This document shows positions 23,849 to 31,480 of a DNA stretch of 64,000 nucleotides, piece after piece. The translations under genes were made by a program, and so were the position numbers. Origin of the DNA: an archaeon (lineage in GTDB: Archaea; Thermoproteota; Nitrososphaeria; Nitrososphaerales; UBA183); assembly GCA_021828185.1 (NCBI GenBank), contig JAKASI010000001.1:558001-622000 (forward strand), given 5' to 3'. Every line of letters begins with the position of its first letter. Position 1 is the stretch's first letter. The notes under the pieces are model-generated. The model was not told the DNA's origin. It saw only the letters and a list, made by a program, of their open reading frames with translations, and made no database searches.

Positions 23849-25249
23849 TCAGCCTGGGAAGAGCCATCCTGCGAGGATGCCTCCCCAGAGAATGGCAAAA
23901 CAGAGGGTCAGGACGTAAGCCACAGCCGGTCTGCCTATGCCGACTTGTTTGAGGTTGGAGAATCTGGTCGCTATTCCGATTGCTACGAAGGTGAACGCGA
24001 AGAACATCACTTGCAGTGGCGTGGTACCGTTGGCGGCCACAGGGGCCACCGCCGCCTGTCCAGCGGCTACGGTGGGGTACGTGAATGCGATGATGGAGAG
24101 GACCAAGCTGGTGAATATGTAGCCCAGGACAAACTTCGGGAACCTGTACCAGATGACCATTGGGCTGACTCTGGCTCCTGTCGTTCCGTTTGCTCCCTTC
24201 CTCTCGATGAAATAGACGAAGACGATGGCCAGTATGAAGGCAATGAGGCCTATCCAGATGTCTATCATGACCTTCTGGGTGGCCGCCATGGTCGCAGCCG
24301 GACCGCTGGCACCGGTGCCTTCGAGGCCACTCACAACAGAACCGCTCGCAGCGGCGGCTCCGTCTGTCTTCACGCTAAGGCCCATCCAGGCCCCGGCCGC
24401 GTTAGCGTTGTGAGGGAAGAAGAAGTTGGCGACGTAGGGCATGACGAGGAGCTCGACTGCAGCGAAGACGACGATGATTGAGGACACTATGGTTGGGTAG
24501 ATCGCGGGTGCATCAACCGCCCCGGCGGTCGCAATGCAGGCCGCAATGCCACACACACCTGCGCCGGACGCCAGGGTGACGGCGAATTTGCGCTCGAGGC
24601 CTATTCTTCTGGATATGAGGTAGCCGACGACCCAGGCCGCCGGGAACGAGAGCAGTGCCGCCTCTATGATGGGCACGATTACCGTCCCCAGGGTGGAGAA
24701 CAGTATCTTTGCGCCAAGTAGGACGATCGCTGTCTTGATGAAGAACTCGCCCTTGGCGCTGTTCTTCAGCCAGTCCGGGATCTTTGGAAGGTTGCCTATG
24801 GCTATGCCGACGATGAGCGCGAAGACGAAGCCCACCTCGGCGCTCCCCATGATGTTGATCATCGGCTTATAGTTGGCGATCACCCAGAGCAGCATAGCGA
24901 TCCAGTAGATTACCGCGAAGCCGACGATGAATTGCTTAGCTTTGACCCCGACGAGCTTCATGGGCCCAGTCAGGACGATGGTGAGGAAGACCCAAGTTGC
25001 GACTAGGCCGACCCAGGCCCAGACATTCGCGCCACCTGCGCCGAACGCCAGGGCGCTTGAAATGTCCGTCCACGCCTTCCCTGTGGGAATCCACCCCAGG
25101 AGGCCGACGGTGCCGCTGAAGTAACTCACCTTGTAGTAGGATGGCAGTGAAAGGAAGAAGAAGAGCAGGCCGAGCCAGAGCGCCCACCAGTCCTCCTTCT
25201 TGTATAGGGATGACCAGTTGATTGAAGTGCTGGTGCTGTTATTATTCAT
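23849..25249 (-). CDS. YeiH/UPF0324-type membrane transporter (putative sulfur-oxyanion or sulfonate transport)
   Basis: From ATG 25249, preceded by AAAGGTG, this is a 466-residue protein with about ten membrane helices; an in-frame ATG at 25276 is an alternative. Family signatures are FVFALIVGIAIGNLP, IKTAIVLLGAKILFS, GVCGIAACIATAGA and the C-terminal VGIGRPAVAYVLTLCFAILWGG. UPF0324/YeiH proteins are described as putative sulfate exporters and also occur with sulfonate degradation genes. Beside dsrABCN, sulfite or a sulfonate is the natural substrate guess. TATA-like boxes (CGATAAAATGG, CAAATAAAC) lie upstream on the minus strand. Confidence 0.88.
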   Translation of the reverse strand: MNNNSTSTSINWSSLYKKEDWWALWLGLLFFFLSLPSYYKVSYFSGTVGLLGWIPTGKAWTDISSALAFGAGGANVWAWVGLVATWVFLTIVLTGPMKLVGVKAKQFIVGFAVIYWIAMLLWVIANYKPMINIMGSAEVGFVFALIVGIAIGNLPKIPDWLKNSAKGEFFIKTAIVLLGAKILFSTLGTVIVPIIEAALLSFPAAWVVGYLISRRIGLERKFAVTLASGAGVCGIAACIATAGAVDAPAIYPTIVSSIIVVFAAVELLVMPYVANFFFPHNANAAGAWMGLSVKTDGAAAASGSVVSGLEGTGASGPAATMAATQKVMIDIWIGLIAFILAIVFVYFIERKGANGTTGARVSPMVIWYRFPKFVLGYIFTSLVLSIIAFTYPTVAAGQAAVAPVAANGTTPLQVMFFAFTFVAIGIATRFSNLKQVGIGRPAVAYVLTLCFAILWGGILAGWLFPG

Positions 25250-25504
25250 CACCTTTCTCGCTGGCCGGTAATCCATTTTATCGTGTCTGTTTATTTGCCG
25301 ACAGATGCGTACAATTGCGCGCATAGGGCCTTCCCGACGTTTCACGATATCACACGGGTTAGGGAGAGGGCGGACGGGCCGTGGGCAGAAGAGGACCACT
25401 TGGCACAAGATATGCGCCCTTCACGCGGCTCCGGGTATCCGCCCCGTCCCTGCTGGCCCATGTGCCTCCTGGGTGATGCGCCGGTGGACCCACTGTCCGT
25501 CGCT

Positions 25505-26821
25505 TCAAGTCGATTTCTTGTTGCTGCCGCTCGGATTCCCGTTTCCTGCCATGAAGAGCTTCTCCGCGACATCGAGGCTCGCGAAGTCTCCCTTGGCCGC
25601 AGAGCCTCTCATGTACTCCACGGGGCCGGAGAGGAGCCTCTTCACCAGCACCCTCGATAGGTCATCCACCACAGCGATGGCAGCAGCGTGATCTCCCGAC
25701 TTCGCAATCCTCATGACGGCCTTCTCGGCCTCTTTCTCTCTGATGGACTCGGCAGCCTGGAAGAGCGAGGTCACGAACGGCTCGACCCGGTCCTGTCGCA
25801 GCGATAGGAGGGTCTCCCCCAGCCGCTCCTCTACAAGCTTCTCGGCCTTGCGGACCTCTCTGGACCTCTTCTCGATTCCCGACCTCAGGACGCCACGGAG
25901 ATCATCCAGGTTCCAGAGGGTCACGCCAGGGAGCCTTGCCACGGTCAGGTCCACGTTGCGAGGTTCAGCAAGGTCCACAACGACCAGGGGCCTCCCCCCT
26001 CGTGCTTCCATCACGTCGGACATCATCGGAAATGACAATATGCTGTGTGGGGCCGAAGTCGCTACAACGACCGCATCGACGCGGGCGAGGCTCTTCTCGA
26101 GGGCGTCGAAGCGGAGAGCCTTCCCACCAAGGTTCTTTGCCAGTTCCACTGCCTTCTGGAACGTCCTGTTTGCTACGAATATCACTCCCGACCTTCGCGA
26201 AGCCAGGGCCCTGGCGACCGTAGCGCCCACCTCCCCGGCGCCTATCACAAGCACCTTTCTGCCGCCCAGTCCGCCCATGGACTTGAGAAGCAGTTCGACC
26301 CCTGCCGACCCCACCGAGACCGCGCCCCTGTTGATGGCGGTGCTTGCCCGGACCGACCTGCCGAGGCGAAGCGCAGACTGGAAGACCTCGTCCAGGACAG
26401 GCCCTATGGATCGCGCCTTTCTCCCAGCCTCGTAGGCGGTCTTCGTCTGCCGGAGTATCTCGTTCTCACCGATAACCATGGATTCGAGGCCGGCGGCGAC
26501 CCTCAGGAGGTGCTCGATGGCGTGGGCACCTTCGGATATCTCCAGCGCCCCGTCCGCGGCTCGCCGTCTGTCTGCCGTCCTGAACCACTTCTTCTCGATG
26601 CCAGCCACGGCTTCGACCACGGTCTTCGAAGCAAGCGCGTAGACTTCGACCCTGTTGCAGGTCTGCAGGACGGCGCACTCAGAGACCGTTGCCAGACGGC
26701 TGATCTCCCTCATGGCTCCGGCCGGGCTTTCGAACCTCACCGTTTCGAGCACCGGCACCGTCGCCCTCTTGTGGGTGACCCTGATGTTCAGCACCCTTTC
26801 AGCCGGGTCTGAGTGGTCCAT
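25505..26821 (-). CDS. hemA: Glutamyl-tRNA reductase
   Basis: This 438-residue enzyme reduces glutamyl-tRNA to glutamate-1-semialdehyde, starting tetrapyrrole synthesis. The catalytic Cys is in AVLQTCNRVEVYALASK. GLESMVIGENEILRQTKTAYE and the NADPH site KVLVIGAGEVGATVARALASR follow, and a C-terminal dimerisation helix ends the protein. It begins one base after the Met8-like gene, so the two form an operon. HemL, the next enzyme, is encoded 15 kb away in the hemCDBL operon. Confidence 0.96.
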   Translation of the reverse strand: MDHSDPAERVLNIRVTHKRATVPVLETVRFESPAGAMREISRLATVSECAVLQTCNRVEVYALASKTVVEAVAGIEKKWFRTADRRRAADGALEISEGAHAIEHLLRVAAGLESMVIGENEILRQTKTAYEAGRKARSIGPVLDEVFQSALRLGRSVRASTAINRGAVSVGSAGVELLLKSMGGLGGRKVLVIGAGEVGATVARALASRRSGVIFVANRTFQKAVELAKNLGGKALRFDALEKSLARVDAVVVATSAPHSILSFPMMSDVMEARGGRPLVVVDLAEPRNVDLTVARLPGVTLWNLDDLRGVLRSGIEKRSREVRKAEKLVEERLGETLLSLRQDRVEPFVTSLFQAAESIREKEAEKAVMRIAKSGDHAAAIAVVDDLSRVLVKRLLSGPVEYMRGSAAKGDFASLDVAEKLFMAGNGNPSGSNKKST

Positions 26822-27460
26822 TCACTTCCCCGCTATGATGGCCCTGGCCGCATCGCTGGCTTCGCCGAGCCTGCCGGCGCGCACTAGGCTCCTGACATTT
26901 TCATCTTTCAGGACCTTGTAGATGCTGGCCCGGCGCTCACCCGGTGTCGACAGCTGCGCCATGGCGGAACTCCTGACCCGGCTCATCAGCTTCACCCAGA
27001 GCCTGTCTTCGGGGGTTATCGCGTCGGCCAGCTTCATGCAGATCAGCCTGGCCATGGCCGGGCTCCTTCCACCGGTTGAGACGCCAATGCGGATGTCCCC
27101 GACGGCGCGCACAGCAGGGAAATTGAAGTCACTCACCGCAGGATCATCGACCGAGCCCAGGAGCACCCCCGAGGCGCGGGCCCATTCCGCGACTCTCCTG
27201 TTCAGGTCGTGGTCGCTGGTGGCGGCGATCACCACGTCGCAGTCGGAGATCAGGGCCCCCAGGGTCCGGTCTTTCAGTGCCCCTGTCTTCACGAGCGTGG
27301 CTCCAGCCCGCTCGAGCGTCTTGACTCCCTTCGGGAAACGCTCGCTCGCGATGGTTAGCTTCTTGCATTCGCCAATGATGCCCCTTGCCTTCCTCATGCC
27401 GACCTTTCCTGAGCCTATGATGAGAACCCTGGAGTCTTTCAGGGAAAGGTCAATCAGCAA
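26822..27460 (-). CDS. Precorrin-2 dehydrogenase / sirohydrochlorin ferrochelatase (Met8/CysG-N type)
   Basis: This 212-residue protein starts at TTG 27460. It opens with a Rossmann NAD site, RVLIIGSGKVGMRKARG, then VIAATSDHDLNRRVAEWAR and FNFPAVRAVGDIRIGVSTGGRSPAMA, which are hallmarks of Met8/SirC proteins. It oxidises precorrin-2 to sirohydrochlorin and may insert iron to make siroheme. The conserved Asp at the DxDxxxNRR-like position (SDHDLN) is visible. It is immediately upstream of hemA on the same strand and divergent from the methyltransferase that makes its substrate. No separate CbiK/SirB chelatase is seen. Confidence 0.92.
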   Translation of the reverse strand: MLIDLSLKDSRVLIIGSGKVGMRKARGIIGECKKLTIASERFPKGVKTLERAGATLVKTGALKDRTLGALISDCDVVIAATSDHDLNRRVAEWARASGVLLGSVDDPAVSDFNFPAVRAVGDIRIGVSTGGRSPAMARLICMKLADAITPEDRLWVKLMSRVRSSAMAQLSTPGERRASIYKVLKDENVRSLVRAGRLGEASDAARAIIAGK

Positions 27461-27598
27461 CGGACTCCCCGCCCATCATGTCTGGCCAACCTCTTCGGCC
27501 GATCCTCGAAGCGGATAGTAAAGGGTGGTAGGAGATTCTCACCAGTGAGAAAGAGCTGCGCACTTCATTACACCGCGGCGCAACGAGCCGGCAAGAGG

Positions 27599-28354
27599 AT
27601 GGCGAATAAGGTCTACCTGGTGGGCGCTGGTCCTGGCGACCCAGCGCTGCTGACGCTCGCGGCGCTTGAGGTCATGAAAAGGGCGGACGTGGTGCTCTAT
27701 GACAAGCTCGTCGGCAGGCGGACCCTTGGGCTCATCCCGAAGCGCTCGAAGAGGGTGTACGTCGGCGCCCAGGAAGGGCACTCCCAAGAGAGACAGGACA
27801 AGATTTACCGGCTCATGCAGAAGTACTACGATGAAGGGCTGAACGTGGTGAGGCTGAAGAACGGAGACCCGTTCATCTTCGGGAGGGGCGGAGAGGAGGT
27901 CGAGTTCTTCAGGAAGAACCGCATCAGGTTTCAGGTCGTCCCGGGCGTAACATCGGCGGTGGGGGTCCCTTCCCACGCAGGGGTGCCTCTGACCCACCGA
28001 GGGATATCCTCCGGGGTGATGATCCTTTCAGGCCACCCGGCCGAAGGCTCAACGGCTGACTGGTCTGAGGCGGCGAGATTCGGCGGGACCCTTGTGGTCC
28101 TTATGGCGGTCGCGACGATGGGACCAGTCTGCAAACGACTGATCGAGGCTGGCAAAGACCCAGAGACGCCGGCCTGCGTGATCTGCAGAGGGACCATGGA
28201 GGGCGAGAAGACGGTATCAGGTCGGCTCAGAGAACTGGCCGCTCTGGCGGAGGCAAAGAGGCTCCCGCACCCGGGTGTCATAATAGTCGGCGACGTCGTG
28301 AAACTCGCGGGTTTCTGGGCTAGAAAGAACGGCCGAGCTAGCCCTGGCGTCTAG
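27599..28354 (+). CDS. cobA: Uroporphyrinogen-III C-methyltransferase
   Basis: From ATG 27599, after an AAGAGG ribosome site, this is a 251-residue SUMT. Signatures are VYLVGAGPGDPALLTLAAL, DVVLYDKLV, VRLKNGDPFIFGRGGEEVEF, VVPGVTSAVGVPSHAGVPLTHRG and VVLMAVATMG. It transfers two methyl groups from SAM to make precorrin-2, which the adjacent Met8-like protein converts toward siroheme. It is divergent from met8-hemA with a roughly 140-base shared promoter region. It is a stand-alone enzyme, not fused to HemD or CysG domains. Confidence 0.95.
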   Translation: MANKVYLVGAGPGDPALLTLAALEVMKRADVVLYDKLVGRRTLGLIPKRSKRVYVGAQEGHSQERQDKIYRLMQKYYDEGLNVVRLKNGDPFIFGRGGEEVEFFRKNRIRFQVVPGVTSAVGVPSHAGVPLTHRGISSGVMILSGHPAEGSTADWSEAARFGGTLVVLMAVATMGPVCKRLIEAGKDPETPACVICRGTMEGEKTVSGRLRELAALAEAKRLPHPGVIIVGDVVKLAGFWARKNGRASPGV

Positions 28355-28488
28355 GGCCTTTCGGCCAAAAGCGATGACAGCTCTGGCCCGCGGGGCGCCT
28401 GTAGCACACATTCCTCTCGACGCCCTTTCCGTTGTTCTCTCGACCGCGGCGGTCCTAGACCTGCGCAGTCTGGACCAAGGCTCTGTGG

Positions 28489-28911
28489 TTAAACCGCCAG
28501 ATCTTGGATGCTGTCGGGGACGCTCTGGTTGGGGGCGCAGGTCACCTGGATGCCGCTCTGCTGGACTTCAATCTTGGCTCCCTGGAGCGTGCTCCGGAAG
28601 AGCGAGTACCTCTTCCCTCCCTCGGTTATCATGACGCGTTCCACTACCAGAAGTCCTCTGTCAACCAGGTGGTGAACCCGCCTGTACGCGGTGCTGACAG
28701 GGATGTTGTCCTCCTGGGCCACTTCTTCGATGGACTTGCTCTTTGGGATGGTGGAGTTCAGTATAGTCCTTGAAGGCTCGTCTGCAAACGCCTCCAGGAG
28801 AGACAGACTCATGGGGTTCAGGAAGTACTGCTGCTGCCGGGCCCGCTCCGCTCCCTGAATCGCCGCTGCGGTCGCCTGCACCTTTGGCTTCATGGGGACC
28901 TGCCCAGGCAA
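28489..28911 (-). CDS. ArsR-like winged-helix transcription regulator
   Basis: This 140-residue protein has a single winged helix at about 38-95: LSLLEAFADEPSRTIL, then SIEEVAQEDNIPVSTAYRRVHHLVDRGLLVVER, where IPVSTAYRRVHHL is the recognition helix. The C-terminal strand-rich part (YSLFRSTLQGAKIEVQ) closes the fold. This layout is common for small archaeal regulators. A late CAPNQSVPDS tail carries one Cys. It lies tail to tail with the cobA gene at the edge of the siroheme locus and is a second candidate regulator for it. Confidence 0.8.
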   Translation of the reverse strand: MPGQVPMKPKVQATAAAIQGAERARQQQYFLNPMSLSLLEAFADEPSRTILNSTIPKSKSIEEVAQEDNIPVSTAYRRVHHLVDRGLLVVERVMITEGGKRYSLFRSTLQGAKIEVQQSGIQVTCAPNQSVPDSIQDLAV

Positions 28912-29098
28912 TCGAGGTATCTATGTTGACCCTAAGCTGTAAGGGAGCGTTCCGTTCCCCAAGCCTAAGCGTTCCTGCCAGTCTCCTCCGGCCAGGCGGG
29001 CATTCTGATAGTGCGCGTCCTCGGCCAAGCCATTCTCAACGAAGGGAAACGCCTCATGGTTGTAAATAGAACGAGGGAATCAATGTAGACGAGGCAAG

Positions 29099-29545
29099 AT
29101 GGAGAAGGTTTCTGACCTGATGTCAAAGGGCAACATCCAGACAATCGAACCCGGCTCGGATGTCGAAGAGGCTGCTCGCAGGATGAAGTCCTCGGTCAAG
29201 GGGTGTCTTGTCGTAGTCGACAACGGCAGGCCCATCGGAATGCTGACCGAGCGTGACATCGTCCACAAGATCGTGGCCGAAGGGAAGTCCTCCTCGACCA
29301 GAGTCGCAGACGCCATGACTTCACCCGTCGTGACAATAGGGCCGCGGGAGTCCGCCGCCGTGGCCGCAAGAATGATGTCCGCGCACCAGATCAGGCGCCT
29401 CGTGGTCACGGAAGGGGGCAAGGCGGTGGGAGTCATCACCGTCACCGACCTGGCGAGGCACGTTGAGCACAGCGGAGTCACAGATTACCTCAAGGCAGTC
29501 ATCGGTCGCGGAGAGCTGCTCGAGACCCAGGAAGCCCTGATGTAG
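29099..29545 (+). CDS. CBS-domain pair protein
   Basis: This is a 148-residue protein of two CBS domains: residues about 8-60 (MSKGNIQTIEPGSDVEEAAR ... IGMLTERDIVHKI) and 72-125 (MTSPVVTIGPRESAAVAARM ... VGVITVTDLARHV). CBS pairs bind adenosyl nucleotides and act as energy sensors, here as a free-standing subunit. A TATA-like GTAAATAG at about 29062-29069 lies about 30 bases before the ATG, so the mRNA may be leaderless. No partner enzyme is fused or obviously adjacent. Confidence 0.9.
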   Translation: MEKVSDLMSKGNIQTIEPGSDVEEAARRMKSSVKGCLVVVDNGRPIGMLTERDIVHKIVAEGKSSSTRVADAMTSPVVTIGPRESAAVAARMMSAHQIRRLVVTEGGKAVGVITVTDLARHVEHSGVTDYLKAVIGRGELLETQEALM

Positions 29546-29655
29546 CCAGCAGGAGGCATCGGGGCCGGCAAGAGGGGGCCCGTCGCACCGCGAGGACTGT
29601 CTTCCCACGCCCGGGCATCAAGCATAAGTCGCCCCCTTGACGGGCAGGGGCCCGC

Positions 29656-30546
29656 TTGCCTGAACATCAGCGTAGAGTGCAGGGCCTGTTCACTGCATTG
29701 ATCACGCCCTTCGACGAAAGGGGGAGGGTGGACGCAGAGGGGCTGTCTGACCTTGTCCGCTTCCAGGTCTCTAAAGGGACGGAGGGGATTTTTCCCTGCG
29801 GAAGCACGGGGCTCGGGCCGGCCATGGGCATCGACGAGCGGAAGGTGGTGGCCGAGGTGGTATTGAAGGCGGCCCACCGTCGGGTCCCGGTCGTGGTCCA
29901 GGTGGGTTCGGCGGACACCGCTTCGTCGGTAGCCCTTGCGAAGCACGCAGAGCAGGAGGGAGCAGACGCGGTCGCGAGCCTCACCCCGTACTACTACAAG
30001 CCCGGGGAGAAGGCGGTCATCCGGCACTTCGAGTCGATCTCGAAGGCCGTCTCCGTTCCGGTCTTCGCCTACAACATCCCTCAGTTCACCGGAAACAGCC
30101 TTTCGGCGGGGACGGTCGCTGCCATGGCCAGGCAGGGGACCCTTGCAGGCATCAAGGATTCGTCCCGCGACCTGCTCCAGCTGATCGATCTGCTCGAGGC
30201 AGTCCCCGACGAATTCGTTGTGATGAACGGCACAGAAGAGTACGCGCTCTACGCCATCATGGGTGGGGCAGACGGGCTGGTATCGGGGGCAGCGAGCGCA
30301 CTCCCTGAGGTCTTCAAATCCCTCATGGTCGCCCAGAGGAAGGGGGACTACTGCACCGCCGTGCAGGTACAAGCCCTGATCCAGAGGGTGAAAGAACTGG
30401 TCAAGCCAGGCCCCATCCCTTCCTACTATGCTATCCTCAGAGAAAGGGGGGTCGAGTGCGGCGGGCCCAGGGCGCCATTCCTCCCGCTGCAGAAGGCGGA
30501 CGCAGAGCGCATCATCGGAGGCCTGAAGAGCCTCCGGCTGATCTAG
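29656..30546 (+). CDS. DapA/NAL-family aldolase (dihydrodipicolinate synthase-like)
   Basis: This 296-residue class I aldolase-like TIM barrel starts at TTG 29656. Signatures are GLFTALITPFDERGRVD, FPCGSTGLGPAM (the GTTGE-like loop), VVVQVGSADTASSVALAKHA, TPYYYKPGEKAV with the conserved Tyr, and Schiff-base Lys in LAGIKDSSRD. The family covers dihydrodipicolinate synthase, N-acetylneuraminate lyase and 2-keto-3-deoxygluconate aldolase. The GSTG loop in place of GTTGE leaves the substrate open; a sugar-acid aldolase is as likely as lysine synthesis because no dap genes are nearby. TATA-like GCATAAGT precedes it by about 30 bases. Confidence 0.85.
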   Translation: MPEHQRRVQGLFTALITPFDERGRVDAEGLSDLVRFQVSKGTEGIFPCGSTGLGPAMGIDERKVVAEVVLKAAHRRVPVVVQVGSADTASSVALAKHAEQEGADAVASLTPYYYKPGEKAVIRHFESISKAVSVPVFAYNIPQFTGNSLSAGTVAAMARQGTLAGIKDSSRDLLQLIDLLEAVPDEFVVMNGTEEYALYAIMGGADGLVSGAASALPEVFKSLMVAQRKGDYCTAVQVQALIQRVKELVKPGPIPSYYAILRERGVECGGPRAPFLPLQKADAERIIGGLKSLRLI

Positions 30547-31133
30547 CCCCTCGAAGCCAGTTCCCTGTAGCGGAAGCACCCGATGATGTGGTCGTTGACC
30601 ATCCCTGTCGCCTGCATGTGCGCATAGCATATGGTCGGACCGACGAATCTGAAGCCCCGCTTCAGCAGGTCCCTGCTCATCGCTTCTGACTCTGGGGTGG
30701 TCGCCGGTACCTCCCCTAGAGTCCGCCAATGGTTCACCTTCGTCTTTCCCCCCACGAACTTCCAGACGTATGAGTCGAAACTCCCGAACTCCCTCTGGAC
30801 ATCCACGAACGCCTTGGCGTTGCGGATTGCCGACTCCACCTTCAGCCTGTTCCGGACTATTCCTGGATCCCCGAGAAGCTGCTCGACCTTCTTCTTGCCG
30901 TATCCTGCGACCCTCCCCGGATTGAAGCCTTCGAAGGCGCGCCTGAAGTGTTCCCTCTTCCTCAGGATGGTCCCCCAGCTGAGCCCCGCCTGGGCTCCTT
31001 CCAGGACCAGGAACTCGAAGAGGGCCCTGTCATCGTGGACCGGCACCCCCCACTCCCTGTCGTGGTAGTCGAGATACAGCGGGTCTGAAAGACCGGCCCA
31101 GCCGCATCGCCTCGGCCCCCCTTCACTTCTCAT
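30543..31133 (-). CDS. tag: DNA-3-methyladenine glycosylase I
   Basis: From ATG 31133 (MRSEGGPRRCGWAG) this is a 196-residue Tag-family glycosylase; the frame extends further upstream without resembling the family. RCGWAGLSDPLYLDYHDREWGVPVHDD is the canonical N-terminal block, with SWGTILRKREHFRRAF and a C-terminal metal-site pattern (KRGFRFVGPTICYAHMQATG, then VNDHIIGCFRY). It removes 3-methyladenine from alkylated DNA. It is convergent with the DapA-like gene, overlapping its end by four bases. Tag is commoner in bacteria, so transfer is possible. Confidence 0.93.
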   Translation of the reverse strand: MRSEGGPRRCGWAGLSDPLYLDYHDREWGVPVHDDRALFEFLVLEGAQAGLSWGTILRKREHFRRAFEGFNPGRVAGYGKKKVEQLLGDPGIVRNRLKVESAIRNAKAFVDVQREFGSFDSYVWKFVGGKTKVNHWRTLGEVPATTPESEAMSRDLLKRGFRFVGPTICYAHMQATGMVNDHIIGCFRYRELASRG

Positions 31134-31196
31134 CTCAGGGACTCCCTCTCCCCGCCTTCGGAAAAGCGTAACTAGGCAGACGGCGCGAAATCGGCA

Positions 31197-31334
31197 ATGC
31201 CTACCTGCCCCAAATGCGGCAAGCTCATCAGCCCCAAGAAGTACAAGAGGCACCTGGAGAGATGCGGGAAGACGCACAAGAGGGGGCCGGCGCCCTTGCA
31301 CACGACCGGGGACGACTACTACATGCGCATGTGA
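31197..31334 (+). CDS. 45-residue C2HC zinc-finger protein
   Basis: A short gene from ATG 31197 encodes MPTCPKCGKLISPKK, then YKRHLERCGKTHKR. Zinc ligands are C4, C7, H19 and C23, a single C-x2-C-x11-H-x3-C finger. The rest is basic with a C-terminal DDYYMRM tail. Size, basic charge and the finger suggest a nucleic-acid or ribosome-associated protein. It sits between the divergent tag gene and tRNA-Asp on the same strand as the tRNA. G/C-rich third positions support coding. Confidence 0.7.
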   Translation: MPTCPKCGKLISPKKYKRHLERCGKTHKRGPAPLHTTGDDYYMRM

Positions 31335-31370
31335 ACCTTAAAACCCCCTTGAAGCGCGGCCTTCTCAGGT

Positions 31371-31479
31371 GCCCTGGTCGTATAGAGGTCAGTATGCTGC
31401 CCTGTCAACGAAGCACCCTTCGGCAGAGCGGCAGCGACCCGGGTTCGAAATCGCCGAGACGAAAGTCCCGGCCAGGGCG
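31371..31479 (+). tRNA. tRNA-Asp(GUC) with two introns
   Basis: Acceptor strands GCCCTGG (31371-31377) and CCAGGGC (31472-31478) pair perfectly, with discriminator G. The anticodon arm is CTGCC, loop CTGTCA-C, GGCAG with anticodon GTC, after removing about 21 bases (around 31409-31428) at 37/38. The T-stem CCGGG/CCCGG pairs perfectly only if about 16 bases (around 31450-31465) are removed from the T-loop near position 59/60. A TATA-like CCTTAAAACC lies about 28 bases upstream. T-loop introns are known in Thermoproteales tRNAs but are rare elsewhere. Confidence 0.88.
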
Positions 31480-31480
31480 C

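Noticed and set aside
29485..30729. 414-codon minus-strand open frame
   Set aside because: Antisense to the DapA-family gene with an intact active site; no domain and unnatural composition.
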